Below, one piece after another: positions 16,378-24,050 of a DNA stretch of 64,000 nucleotides; positions within the stretch are counted from its first letter, which is position 1, and each line of letters opens with the position of its first letter. This DNA is from Curtobacterium sp. 9128 (lineage in GTDB: Bacteria > Actinomycetota > Actinomycetes > Actinomycetales > Microbacteriaceae): positions 806,001 to 870,000 of the forward strand of contig NZ_LT576451.1 of NCBI RefSeq assembly GCF_900086645.1, written 5' to 3'. A program made the position numbers and the translations under genes. The notes beneath the pieces are model-generated. The model had not been told where the DNA came from. It ran no database searches and saw only the letters and a list, made by a program, of their open reading frames with translations.

Positions 16378-16419
16378 GCGACGCCTCTCGCGCCCGGGAG
16401 CGCGAGAACTGTCGCTCAG
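16374..16419. terminator. Nested hairpin between convergent PAP2 and MFS genes
   Basis: An outer stem CTGAGCGAC (16374-16382) with GTCGCTCAG (16411-16419) encloses an inner stem TCTCGCGC (16386-16393) with GCGCGAGA (16400-16407). The flanks repeat GGCCGAGTCTCGG (about 16360-16372 and 16419-16431). It spans the last PAP2 codon and most of the 61-bp gap, and fits a bidirectional terminator. Confidence 0.75.
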
Positions 16420-16438
16420 GCCGAGTCTCGGCCCAGCG

Positions 16439-17692
16439 TCAGGCCTCGCGCCGCCCGCGTGCGACGAGCAGCGCGAGCACCGCGACGACCGCGGCAGCGA
16501 GCATCACGATCGCCAGGGGTACCGCGGTGGTCGAGCCGCCGACGCTCACGAGCGGGGACACCAGCGCGGCGAGCCCGAACTGCAGCGCGCCGAGCACCGC
16601 GGACGCACTCCCGGCCGCGGACGGGACCGCACCGAGCGCCAGGGCCGTCGCGTTCCCGAGCACGAGCCCGAGGCTGCCGACCGCGGTGAAGAGCGGCACG
16701 GCGAGGAAGACCACCGGCGCGGACGTGACGACCAGCACCGCGAACGCCACCGTCGACGCGAGCACCAGCACGATGCCGAGCGCCAGCACGCCGACGACCG
16801 AACGCGTCTCGGTGAGCTTGGCGGACAGGATGCTCACCCCCATCAACGCGAACGCGTTGATGCCGAACGCGATGCCGTAGCCGACCGTGCCGAAGCCGAT
16901 CATGTCCTGGTACAGGAACGGTGACGCCGAGATGTACGCCATCATCACCGCGAACGCGAAGCCGAACACCGCGGTGTAGCCGAGGAACGTCCGCGAGCGC
17001 AGTGCCCGGACAGGCGAACCAGACGACGTCCGTGCCGCACGCAGCGCTGCACGGTGCGACCGGAGGTGGGTCTCGCGGATCACGGCGAGCACCGCCACGA
17101 GCATGACGACCGACAGGCCGAGCACGACGGTGAGCAGCCCGCGCCATCCGATCGGCCCGGTGAGCAGCCCACCGAGGAGCGGCGCGACGACCGGGGCGAC
17201 GCCGCCGACGATCATCATGAGCGAGAACGCCTTCGCCGCGGGCTTGCCGGTGGCCAGGTCGGAGATGACCGCACGGCCGATCACCATGCCGGCCGCACCG
17301 CCGAGGCCCTGCAGGAGCCGGGCCACGATGAGCACGCCGACGTTCGGCGCGAGCACGGCTGCCGCACTGGCGAGCACGCAGAGCACCGCCCCGGCGATCA
17401 GCGGCGGCACCCGGCCGAACCGGTCGGAGAGCGGCCCGAAGACGAGCTGGCCCGCGGTGACCCCGACCAGGAAGGCCGTGAGGGTGAGCTGGACGGTCGT
17501 GGCGGAGGTCTGCAGCTCGACCGTCATCTCGGGGAACGCCGGCAGGTACAGGTCGGTGGCGAACGGGGCCACCGCGCTGAGCAGTCCGAGCACGAGCAGC
17601 AGCGCCGTGGTGATGCCCTGCTGTCGGGGCGCGGCCGCTGCCGTCGTGGGTGTCGCGTCGTGCGCGCGGATGGATCCGGTGTCCGTCGTCAT
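16439..17692 (-). CDS. Bcr/CflA-type MFS drug efflux transporter
   Basis: The 417-residue protein has 12 predicted membrane helices and the MFS motif GPLSDRFGRVPPLIAG after helix 2. The first helix reads APFATDLYLPAFPEM, a hallmark of the Bcr/CflA drug-resistance group. It should be a drug/proton antiporter in the cell membrane. I chose the ATG at 17692 because a -10 TATGAT lies 9 bases upstream; an in-frame ATG at 17728 would lie upstream of that promoter. It is divergent from a MarR gene, with two operator-like palindromes between them, so expression is probably ligand-induced. Confidence 0.9.
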   Translation of the reverse strand: MTTDTGSIRAHDATPTTAAAAPRQQGITTALLLVLGLLSAVAPFATDLYLPAFPEMTVELQTSATTVQLTLTAFLVGVTAGQLVFGPLSDRFGRVPPLIAGAVLCVLASAAAVLAPNVGVLIVARLLQGLGGAAGMVIGRAVISDLATGKPAAKAFSLMMIVGGVAPVVAPLLGGLLTGPIGWRGLLTVVLGLSVVMLVAVLAVIRETHLRSHRAALRAARTSSGSPVRALRSRTFLGYTAVFGFAFAVMMAYISASPFLYQDMIGFGTVGYGIAFGINAFALMGVSILSAKLTETRSVVGVLALGIVLVLASTVAFAVLVVTSAPVVFLAVPLFTAVGSLGLVLGNATALALGAVPSAAGSASAVLGALQFGLAALVSPLVSVGGSTTAVPLAIVMLAAAVVAVLALLVARGRREA

Positions 17693-17694
17693 GA

Positions 17695-17733
17695 TTATGA
17701 AATCATAACCCAATGGTTGTGAATGCATAACCC
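17695..17733. promoter_or_regulatory. MFS/MarR divergent promoters with two palindromic operators
   Basis: Site 1 is TTATGA-AA-TCATAA (17695-17708). Site 2 is GGTTGTG-N4-CATAACC (17715-17732), with one mismatch between arms. For the leftward pump gene I read -35 TTATGC (17730-17725), a 17-bp spacer and -10 TATGAT (17707-17702): each site overlaps one box. For the rightward marR, TACAGT (17748-17753) lies 7 bases before the ATG, implying a leaderless transcript. This fits a MarR dimer repressing both genes. Confidence 0.65.
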
Positions 17734-17760
17734 TGGTCGGCCGGCGCTACAGTGCTCCCC

Positions 17761-18198
17761 ATGGGACGACCGGTGACCGACGACGTGCTCGCGGAGCTGG
17801 CCGAGGCCGTGCTCCGGATCTCCCGCGAGATCGACCCGCACGGCACGCCGGCGCTCGACATCGTGCCGCTCACCGGGACCGAGGCCCTCGTGATGCGCTG
17901 GGTCGACATGCACCCGGGTACCTCACCGAGCGCGACCGCCGAGGCGACCGCACTCCACCGGAGCAACCTCAGCGCTGCCCTTCGATCCCTCGTCGCGAAG
18001 GGCATGGTCGATCGTCGCGCGGATCCGGCCGACGCACGTCTGGTCCAGCTGTTCCCGACCGAGCGGGCGGCGGAGAACATCGCGATCCTGCGCGGCCACT
18101 GGGCAGCCAAGCTGCGGAACGCCCTCGATGGCGACGACGAGGGCGTGCGGGATGCCCTCGCCCTGCTCACCCGGCTCGACGGCGGACTACGGGGCTGA
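17761..18198 (+). CDS. MarR family transcriptional regulator
   Basis: The 145-residue protein has the winged-helix core: LTGTEALVMRWVDMHPG, then the recognition helix region TALHRSNLSAALRSLVAKGM, then the wing VDRRADPADARLVQL with the conserved DPADAR salt-bridge segment. An in-frame GTG nine bases earlier (17752) would overlap the -10 box, so the ATG is preferred. It probably represses the divergent efflux pump and itself. The gene is convergent with soxR and their coding ends overlap by 12 bases. Confidence 0.9.
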   Translation: MGRPVTDDVLAELAEAVLRISREIDPHGTPALDIVPLTGTEALVMRWVDMHPGTSPSATAEATALHRSNLSAALRSLVAKGMVDRRADPADARLVQLFPTERAAENIAILRGHWAAKLRNALDGDDEGVRDALALLTRLDGGLRG

Positions 18199-18672
18199 CG
18201 GCTCCTCGTCCTCGATCGGCAGGAGCCGACGGGCGCCGTGGCCCTCGGCAGCGAGCGCGTCGCCCGGGTTCATCACCAGGCAGGCGTTCAGCGAGACGCA
18301 GCCGCACCCGATGCACTGCGTCATCTCCTGCTGCAGGCGTTCGAGCTCCAGCTGGCGGGCCCGGAGTCGTGCACGCCACCGTTCGTTCAGCCGGTTCCAG
18401 TCCCGGAGCGACGGCATCCGGTCCTCCGGCAGGGTCGCGAACTGCTCGGCGACCTCGCTCAGCGGGATGCCGAGCCGTTTCGCCACCTGGATGATCGCGA
18501 TCCGTCGTTCCACGTGTCGCGGGTACAGCCGGGTCCCGCCGTCGGTCCGCTCCGGGTGGATCAGGCCCTTGCGTTCGTAGAAGTGCAGCGCGGACGCCGC
18601 GACCCCGGTGCGCGCGACGACCTCGCCGATCGTCAGCAGGTCGGTGGGCTTGGGATGCGCGATCTCGACCAT
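18187..18672 (-). CDS. soxR: Redox-sensitive MerR-family regulator SoxR
   Basis: The 161-residue protein has the MerR helix-turn-helix (LTIGEVVARTGVAASALHFY, about residues 13-32), a dimerisation helix, and the [2Fe-2S] cluster motif CIGCGCVSLNAC that defines SoxR. Oxidation of the cluster by redox-cycling compounds switches its target promoters on. In actinobacteria SoxR answers to endogenous pigments or quinones and controls exporters and oxidoreductases rather than soxS. The start codon sits in the centre of a 22-bp perfect palindrome. It follows the YdcF-like gene by 22 bases on the same strand. Confidence 0.93.
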   Translation of the reverse strand: MVEIAHPKPTDLLTIGEVVARTGVAASALHFYERKGLIHPERTDGGTRLYPRHVERRIAIIQVAKRLGIPLSEVAEQFATLPEDRMPSLRDWNRLNERWRARLRARQLELERLQQEMTQCIGCGCVSLNACLVMNPGDALAAEGHGARRLLPIEDEEPSAP

Positions 18673-18682
18673 GGTCGAGATC
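18661..18682. promoter_or_regulatory. 22-bp perfect palindrome across the soxR start codon
   Basis: The 22 bases are their own reverse complement: GATCTCGACCA is followed by its mirror TGGTCGAGATC. The ATG (18672-18670) is at the centre and the AGGA ribosome site lies at the edge. In RNA this would bury the start codon in a hairpin; in DNA it could be a regulator site. It does not match the known SoxR box. Palindrome seen directly, role unknown. Confidence 0.5.
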
Positions 18683-18694
18683 CTACGGGTGCGG

Positions 18695-19741
18695 TCATCG
18701 CTGTTGGAACGACTCCCAGAGCAGGAAGGCGGTGAAGAGGACGAACGGTGCGCAGGCGATGAGGTTCAACCACCGGTGCTCGACGATGACGGCGACGAAC
18801 TCTCTGAGGAAAGCGCTCGGAACGTAGTAGGTGGCGGTCGGTGACCCCACCACCTGTGCAGGGAGGTCGAGCTGCCGCGCGAGCACCGCGGCGCGGAGGA
18901 CGTGGTAGTTGTTCGTCACGATGACGATCGGTCCGTCGCGGCCAGCTCCGGTCTGCACGTCCCGAGAGAACCGCAGGTTCTCGAGGGTGCTCCGCGAATC
19001 GGTCTCGGGTAGGACGTCAGCGGGATCGGCTCCGTTCGCGACCAGGTACTCGGCCATCGCCGTCCCTTCCGGACGCGGTTCGTCCGCTCCTTGGCCGCCG
19101 GATGGGATCAGCGCCGGGTGCCTCCCCGCTGCTCGTTCCGCGCGGTACAGGGCAAGGCCCCGGTCGAGTCGGCTGCGGAGGAGTGGAGGGACCTCGCCGC
19201 GGATGAGCCCCGACCCGAGCACGACGACGGCGGCCGGTTCGATCCGGTGACGAATCCGTCCGTACACGATCGAGTAGACCGCGAACGCGACGAAGGCCAC
19301 CGCGAAGTAGCCGCAGACGAAGACCATGAGGACGGCGACCGCCACGCCGACGACGTTCCACGTCGTCGTCCGGGGTCCGGTCGACAGCGCGAACAGTGTG
19401 ATCGCGACCGCAGGGAGCACGAAGACCAGCACGCCGGCGACGAGCGAGAGCAGGTTGCCGAGGCTGTGCCCCTCGGCGCGCAGCATCTGCACGCCGTTCG
19501 CGATCAGTGCGATGCCCAGCGCCACCACCGCCACCGGGATCAACAGCAGTGCCAGGCCCACGGCCACGCCGAACCCCGGGACGACCGCGCTCAGCACGGA
19601 CACCACCGTCACCATCGCGAAGAACGCCGCTCCGGTCAGGAACACGCCGTTCCGGAGCATCCGCGGGTCGTGTCGTCGGCAGATGACGTACAGGAAGAGG
19701 AACAGCGCGGCGAAGACCGGAGCGGCTCCGATGGTCAGCAC
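18695..19741 (-). CDS. YdcF/ElyC-like membrane protein (DUF218)
   Basis: The 348-residue protein has five to six hydrophobic N-terminal segments (to about residue 150), then a DUF218 domain: VVVLGSGLIRGEVPPLLRSR, GGQGADEPRPEGTAMAEYL, TDSRSTLENLRFSRDV and IVIVTNNYHVLRAAVLA. One more hydrophobic segment closes the protein. Relatives (SanA, ElyC, YdcF) affect envelope integrity and some bind nucleotides; the exact activity is unsettled. A stop codon just upstream leaves GTG 19741 as the only sensible start. It sits upstream of soxR on the same strand and may share its transcript. Confidence 0.85.
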   Translation of the reverse strand: MLTIGAAPVFAALFLFLYVICRRHDPRMLRNGVFLTGAAFFAMVTVVSVLSAVVPGFGVAVGLALLLIPVAVVALGIALIANGVQMLRAEGHSLGNLLSLVAGVLVFVLPAVAITLFALSTGPRTTTWNVVGVAVAVLMVFVCGYFAVAFVAFAVYSIVYGRIRHRIEPAAVVVLGSGLIRGEVPPLLRSRLDRGLALYRAERAAGRHPALIPSGGQGADEPRPEGTAMAEYLVANGADPADVLPETDSRSTLENLRFSRDVQTGAGRDGPIVIVTNNYHVLRAAVLARQLDLPAQVVGSPTATYYVPSAFLREFVAVIVEHRWLNLIACAPFVLFTAFLLWESFQQR

Positions 19742-19837
19742 GCTGCGGCCGAGCAGGGTGACGAGGTCATGCGGTCGAGGTTACCGACGCTCGCGACCGA
19801 GGTCCTCCTCGTTGCTCGGATCCATTTCGCATAACAC

Positions 19838-19866
19838 TTGACCGGCTATGCAGTATCCAATATGTT
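19838..19866 (+). promoter_or_regulatory. Strong promoter for the 55-residue ORF
   Basis: TTGACC (19838-19843), a 17-bp spacer and TATGTT (19861-19866) make a clear housekeeping promoter. GTATCC occurs twice around the -10 box (19852-19857 and 19872-19877). A GAGGAG ribosome site follows at about 19902 before the small ORF. The A+T-rich stretch CATAACACTT just upstream also occurs upstream of the ATPase gene at 31690-31699. Confidence 0.65.
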
Positions 19867-19913
19867 GTGTGTATCCGGGTTCGCCAGGGAGCCCGCACCA
19901 CGAGGAGCCCCCC

Positions 19914-20081
19914 ATGACCGCAGTCACCGCGACCATCCGACCCGCCGCCGCCACCGCTGCAGGGATGCCGCTCGACGCGGTCCTCGGCGGACTCGAGCGT
20001 GCCGCGGCGCGTCTGCCGCATGCAGTGGCACTGCCGGTCATGGTGGCGCATGCCGCACTGTCGACCGTCGCCTACCGCTGA
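19914..20081 (+). CDS. Small 55-residue ORF of unknown function
   Basis: A strong promoter, a GAGGAG ribosome site 6-7 bases before the ATG and consistent G/C third positions support translation. The product reads MTAVTATIRPAAATAAGMPL and ends in an Ala/Leu/Val-rich amphipathic helix with LERAAARLPHAVALPVM. I recognise no family. Membrane-surface association or a regulatory peptide is possible. A longer in-frame start at 19848 would fall between the promoter boxes and is rejected. It is followed by a hairpin and 19-bp tandem repeats. Confidence 0.55.
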   Translation: MTAVTATIRPAAATAAGMPLDAVLGGLERAAARLPHAVALPVMVAHAALSTVAYR

Positions 20082-20120
20082 CCCGGCGGGCGTTCCTGCC
20101 CACAACGCCCGCGATGGGAA

Positions 20121-20211
20121 GTCGAATCGCGCGTAGAAGGTCCGAAAAAGCGACCCTCTACGCGCGAATCGACCCCCTACGCGCGAATCGACCCCCTACG
20201 CGCGAATCGAC
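20121..20211. repeat. 19-bp tandem repeats with an inverted near-copy
   Basis: TACGCGCGAATCGAC followed by CCCC repeats with a 19-base period at 20159, 20178 and 20197 (the last ends at 20211). The third copy overlaps the stop codon and last residues of the leftward aldo/keto reductase gene. An inverted near-copy GTCGAATCGCGCGTAG at 20121-20136 can pair with any of the three, so the block can form alternative hairpins and may end both convergent transcripts. Confidence 0.7.
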
Positions 20212-21236
20212 CGCGAGACCACGCGGCCACGGAGCCGCTCGCGCGTGAGCGCCGGCAGCGGGAACCCCGTGTCCCGCTCGAGCACGTGCGTCCCCGGCGG
20301 CACGATCGCGTCCACCGCGTCGAGCACGTCGTCATCGAGCACGACCTCGGCCGCCTGCGCGTAGGCGTCCACGTGCGACACGGTCCGCGGCCCGACCACC
20401 ACCGAGGCCACGTCCGGATGCGTCAGCGCGAACCCGATCGACAGCTCGAGGAGCGTCAACCCGGCCTCGTCCGCCAGGGTCCCGAGCCGATCGGCGACCG
20501 CGAGCTTCCGCCGGTTCTGCGGCGACCCGATGTCGTACACGTCGGGCTGCTCGACGGCGTGCGGCGACCGGGGTTGCACGGTGCCGTCCCGGTAGGCGCC
20601 GGCGAGCCACCCGCCGGCGAGCGGCGCCCCCGCGAGCACCCCGAGCCCGAAGCGCCTGGCGACGGGGAACACGGTGCGCTCCGCCGTCCTGGTCAGGATC
20701 GAGTAGGGCACGTGCGTCGCGGTCGCACTCTTCGCGCCGGAGCGGAGCCACTGCGCCTCGACGAGTTCCTCCGCGGGGAACCCGGGGATGCCGAAGCTGC
20801 GGATCTTGCCCTGCGTGACGAGGTCGGCGAGCGCGTCGAGGGTCTCGTCGAGCGATGTCGTCGGGTCGGGCCGCGCGGGCTGGTACAGGTCGATGACGTC
20901 GGTGCCGAGCCGTTCGAGGCTCCGCTCGACCGCGCGGAACATCCACCGGCGCCCGGATCCCCGGTGCGCGGAGTCATCGTCGACGGGGTCGCCGAACCGC
21001 ACCGACACGAAGACGTCGTCGCGACGTCCGGCGAGCGCGGCACCGACGACGGACTCCGCGAGCCCCGAGCCGTGTGCGTCCGACACGTCGATCGCGGTGA
21101 CGCCACGGCCGAGGGACTCGACCACCAGGTCGACCGCGTCGTCCACGTCGCGCTCCGCGACGCCCGCGACGGCCCGTGTGCCGAGCGTCAGCGCACTGAC
21201 GGGCGCACCCGTCCGCCCCATGGTCCGCTGCTCCAT
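20196..21236 (-). CDS. Aldo/keto reductase-fold protein lacking three catalytic residues
   Basis: The 346-residue protein follows the aldo/keto reductase fold throughout (MEQRTMGRTGAPVSALTLG at the start, GKIRSFGIPGFPAEELVEAQ mid-protein, ALTHPDVASVVVGPRTVSHV near the end). Three of the four catalytic residues are changed. DVSDAHG has His for the catalytic Tyr, VFVSVRFG has Arg for Lys, and IDLYQPARPDP has Ala for His; only the Asp remains. The C-terminal NADPH-site region looks kept. It may be a pseudoenzyme or catalyse something else. The ATG at 21236 gives the usual family N-terminus. It is divergent from the second ABC operon. Confidence 0.85.
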   Translation of the reverse strand: MEQRTMGRTGAPVSALTLGTRAVAGVAERDVDDAVDLVVESLGRGVTAIDVSDAHGSGLAESVVGAALAGRRDDVFVSVRFGDPVDDDSAHRGSGRRWMFRAVERSLERLGTDVIDLYQPARPDPTTSLDETLDALADLVTQGKIRSFGIPGFPAEELVEAQWLRSGAKSATATHVPYSILTRTAERTVFPVARRFGLGVLAGAPLAGGWLAGAYRDGTVQPRSPHAVEQPDVYDIGSPQNRRKLAVADRLGTLADEAGLTLLELSIGFALTHPDVASVVVGPRTVSHVDAYAQAAEVVLDDDVLDAVDAIVPPGTHVLERDTGFPLPALTRERLRGRVVSRSIRA

Positions 21237-21291
21237 GGCCGACACGATATGGGTGACCACGTCCCGACGTGACGCGGGTGACGAACCGTGA

Positions 21292-21395
21292 CGAGCCTCC
21301 CCTTCGGGTCCCGTGTACGTGACGTTCCGTGACACGCGCTCCCGCGGTCCGCGACGCCGTGTGACGGTCCGTTGCGACGGAAGACGGGAGGCTCG
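21292..21395. repeat. Split copy of the GGGAGGCTCG repeat in a divergent spacer
   Basis: CGAGCCTCCC (21292-21301) and its complement GGGAGGCTCG (21386-21395) lie about 84 bases apart in the 193-bp spacer 21237-21429 between the divergent aldo/keto reductase and binding-protein genes. The arms match the hairpin family seen elsewhere, but here a simple terminator role is unlikely. The spacer also contains several CGTGAC repeats. I see no clear promoter boxes. Confidence 0.45.
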
Positions 21396-21429
21396 ACCCG
21401 ACCCCGCCCTGCTGCCTACGGTCCTCGAC

Positions 21430-23112
21430 ATGACCCGATCCGACACTGCACGGCGCGTGTTCCACCGCCGCGTGACCGCGGCGCTCGCCGCTGCCGCCGC
21501 GACCGTGGTGCTCCTCGCCGGCTGCTCCGCCGGCGCTGCCTCGGCGACCCGCGACACCGGACCGGTGCGCGGCGGGAACCTCGTGTACGCGACGGACCGT
21601 GAGCCGACGTGCCTCGATCCCCACAACTCCGGGGACATGCCGCAGACGTACATCGCCCGGCAGTACCTCGACTCGCTCGTGTCGCTGCAGAAGGACGGCT
21701 CCGTCAAGCCGTGGCTCGCGTCGAGCTGGACGATCTCGGACGACGGCACGCAGTACGACTTCACGCTCGAGCAGGGCGTGGAGTTCACCGACGGCACCCC
21801 GTTCGACGCCCAGGCCGTCGTGGACAACTTCACGCAGATCCTCGACCCGGCGACGCAGTCCTCGACCGACCTGCTCTACCTGACCGGGTACTTCGACAAG
21901 GCCACCGCCGTCAGCGACCACGTCGTGCGGATCACCCTGAAGCGGCCGTACTCGCCGCTCCTCGCCGCCCTGTCGCAGGCGTTCTTCGGCATGGAGTCGC
22001 CGAAGGCCATGGCGCGGGGGCTCGCCGCGAACTGCGAGTCGCCGGTCGGGACGGGGCCGTTCAAGGTCGCGGCGTGGAACCACGAGCGGGACGTCGAGCT
22101 CGTCCGGAACGATGCGTACAACAGCGCCCCGGCTGATGCGAAGCACCAGGGCCCTGCCTACCTCGACGGCATCACGTGGAAGTTCCTCAAGGACAACACC
22201 ACGCGGTACGGCGCGCTCAGCTCGGGCGAAGCGGACGTCATCTTCAACGTCCCGCCGGAGAGCGAGGGCCTGGCGAAGTCGGACCCCTCGATCGAGCTGC
22301 AGTCGTTCGTGCACTCGGGAGCGCCGTTCAGCCTCGACATCAACACGAAGAGCACGGTCTTCAGCGACATCCGGGTGCGGAAGGCGTTCGTGCACGCCTC
22401 GGACGCGAAGGAAGCGGTGGAGAGCGCCTACAACGGGGTGTTCCCGTACGAGGGCAACAACGTCTCCTCGGGGACGCCGCACTACGACGCGGCGTACCAC
22501 GAGCCCTTCCCGTACGACCCGGCCGAGGCGAAGCGGCTCCTCGACGAGGCCGGCTGGACCGGACGTGACGCGGACGGCTACCGGACCAAGGACGGTGAGA
22601 CGCTGACCGTGAAACTGCCGTACAACGCCGACTCCGCGGAGACCCCGCCGGCCGACGTCACGATCCTGCAGGACATCCAGGCGATGGAGAAGCGCGTCGG
22701 GATCAAGGTCGTGCTGCAGGCGCTCGACTCGTCCTCGATGAACGCGGTGTGGGGCAACCCGAAGGCGTACGACCTGCTCGGGAACTACTGGAACAGCCCG
22801 ACCCCGCACGTGATGTACATCAAGTACTCGAAGGCGACCTACGACGTCGACAACGGCCAGAACTCGGCGTTCGCGTACGACGACGAGCTCGACCGGCTGC
22901 TCATCGCGGGCACGGCGACCACCGACCCGGCGCAGCAGGAGGTCTTCTACGACAAGGCCCAGGAGCTGCTGTCGTCGCAGGCCTGGACGCTGCCGCTCTA
23001 CCCGATCCAGACCCGCCTCGGCATCTCCGATCGCGTCGGCGGCGTGTGGATCGAACCCAGCGAGGGCGAACCCGTCCTCTCCGACGCCTACCTGATCGAC
23101 GGAGGCAAGTGA
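21430..23112 (+). CDS. Second ABC transporter substrate-binding lipoprotein (family 5)
   Basis: The 560-residue protein has an Ala-rich lipoprotein signal with LLAGC and lipid-bearing Cys at residue 32. Family 5 features follow: NLVYATDREPTCLDPHNSGD, ADVIFNVPPESEGLAKS, and the C-terminal LPLYPIQTRLGIS. It is only distantly like the 3919 protein, so the ligand differs. The following genes encode a transporter and a flavin-type oxidoreductase, pointing to an organic sulfur compound or a related small molecule; that is inference. The stop shares one base with the permease start (TGATG). Confidence 0.93.
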   Translation: MTRSDTARRVFHRRVTAALAAAAATVVLLAGCSAGAASATRDTGPVRGGNLVYATDREPTCLDPHNSGDMPQTYIARQYLDSLVSLQKDGSVKPWLASSWTISDDGTQYDFTLEQGVEFTDGTPFDAQAVVDNFTQILDPATQSSTDLLYLTGYFDKATAVSDHVVRITLKRPYSPLLAALSQAFFGMESPKAMARGLAANCESPVGTGPFKVAAWNHERDVELVRNDAYNSAPADAKHQGPAYLDGITWKFLKDNTTRYGALSSGEADVIFNVPPESEGLAKSDPSIELQSFVHSGAPFSLDINTKSTVFSDIRVRKAFVHASDAKEAVESAYNGVFPYEGNNVSSGTPHYDAAYHEPFPYDPAEAKRLLDEAGWTGRDADGYRTKDGETLTVKLPYNADSAETPPADVTILQDIQAMEKRVGIKVVLQALDSSSMNAVWGNPKAYDLLGNYWNSPTPHVMYIKYSKATYDVDNGQNSAFAYDDELDRLLIAGTATTDPAQQEVFYDKAQELLSSQAWTLPLYPIQTRLGISDRVGGVWIEPSEGEPVLSDAYLIDGGK

Positions 23113-24050
23113 TGGTCATCCGAGTCACACGACGCATCGTCGAGGCGGTGGTCCTGCTCCTCGCCGTCGGCACGATCGTGTTCTTCCTCGAGCACGCCGT
23201 GCCTGGTGACCCCGCCGTCGCGATCCTCGGCGGCGCCGCTGCACACCCCACGAAGGAAGCGGTCGCCGCGGTCACCGAGCAGTACGGCTTCGACCGACCC
23301 CTCATCGCGCAGTACGGCGACTTCCTCGGCGGGCTGTTCCGGCTCGACTTCGGGGAGTCCTACACGCTGAAGCAGTCCGTCACGAGCGTCATCGCGGGGC
23401 AGATCGGCCCGACCCTGGCGCTGACGGTGTCCGCGCTCGTCATCGCATGGCTGCTCTCGATCGCGTCGACCCTCCTCACCGCCGGTCGCCCGGGCATCGT
23501 CGGACGCCTCGGCTCCGTCGTCGAGACCGTCGCCGCGGGGCTCCCGCAGTTCTGGCTCGGCCTCGTGCTGCTCCTGGTCTTCGCCGTGCAGCTGCACTGG
23601 TTCCCGGTCATCGGCTCCGGTCCGCTCGGCATCGTCCTGCCCGCCCTGACGCTGGCGATCCCGCTCGCCGGGTTCCTCGGGCAGGTCACCCGCGACGAGT
23701 TCGAGGACAAGCAGCAGCAGCCGTTCGTCCTCTCCGCCCGCAGTCGGGGCCTCTCCGAGCGCGCCATCCGCGGGAAGTACGTGCTCCGGCACGCGGCGCT
23801 CCCCGGCGTCACGCTGTCCGGCTGGGGCCTCGGCTCGCTCGTCTCCGGCGCCGTCATCGCCGAGGTCGTCTTCGCCCGCCAGGGCATCGGGCAGGTCCTG
23901 GTCACGGCCGTGAGCGCGCAGGACCTGCCGCTCGTGATCGGCATCACCTTCGTCGTGGCACTCGTCTACGTCGTGGCGAACATCCTCACCGACATCGCGT
24001 ACGTCGTCATCGACCCACGACTGCGCCGCACGACGGGAGCCGCAGCATGA
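23112..24050 (+). CDS. ABC transporter permease, DppB type
   Basis: The 312-residue permease shows the DppB pattern: TRRIVEAVVLLLAVGTIVFF in the first helix, HAVPGDPAVAILGG in the first outer loop, EQYGFDRPLIAQYGDFLGG, and the cytoplasmic EAA loop SARSRGLSERAIRGKYVLRH. Six membrane helices are expected. It starts at the TGATG junction with the binding-protein gene and overlaps the next permease by 4 bases. Confidence 0.93.
   Translation: MVIRVTRRIVEAVVLLLAVGTIVFFLEHAVPGDPAVAILGGAAAHPTKEAVAAVTEQYGFDRPLIAQYGDFLGGLFRLDFGESYTLKQSVTSVIAGQIGPTLALTVSALVIAWLLSIASTLLTAGRPGIVGRLGSVVETVAAGLPQFWLGLVLLLVFAVQLHWFPVIGSGPLGIVLPALTLAIPLAGFLGQVTRDEFEDKQQQPFVLSARSRGLSERAIRGKYVLRHAALPGVTLSGWGLGSLVSGAVIAEVVFARQGIGQVLVTAVSAQDLPLVIGITFVVALVYVVANILTDIAYVVIDPRLRRTTGAAA

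Noticed and set aside
17692..17728. Upstream ATG (17728) as the start of the efflux pump
   Set aside because: It would place the start codon upstream of the predicted -10 box and inside operator 2. The ATG at 17692 fits the promoter and family N-terminus better.
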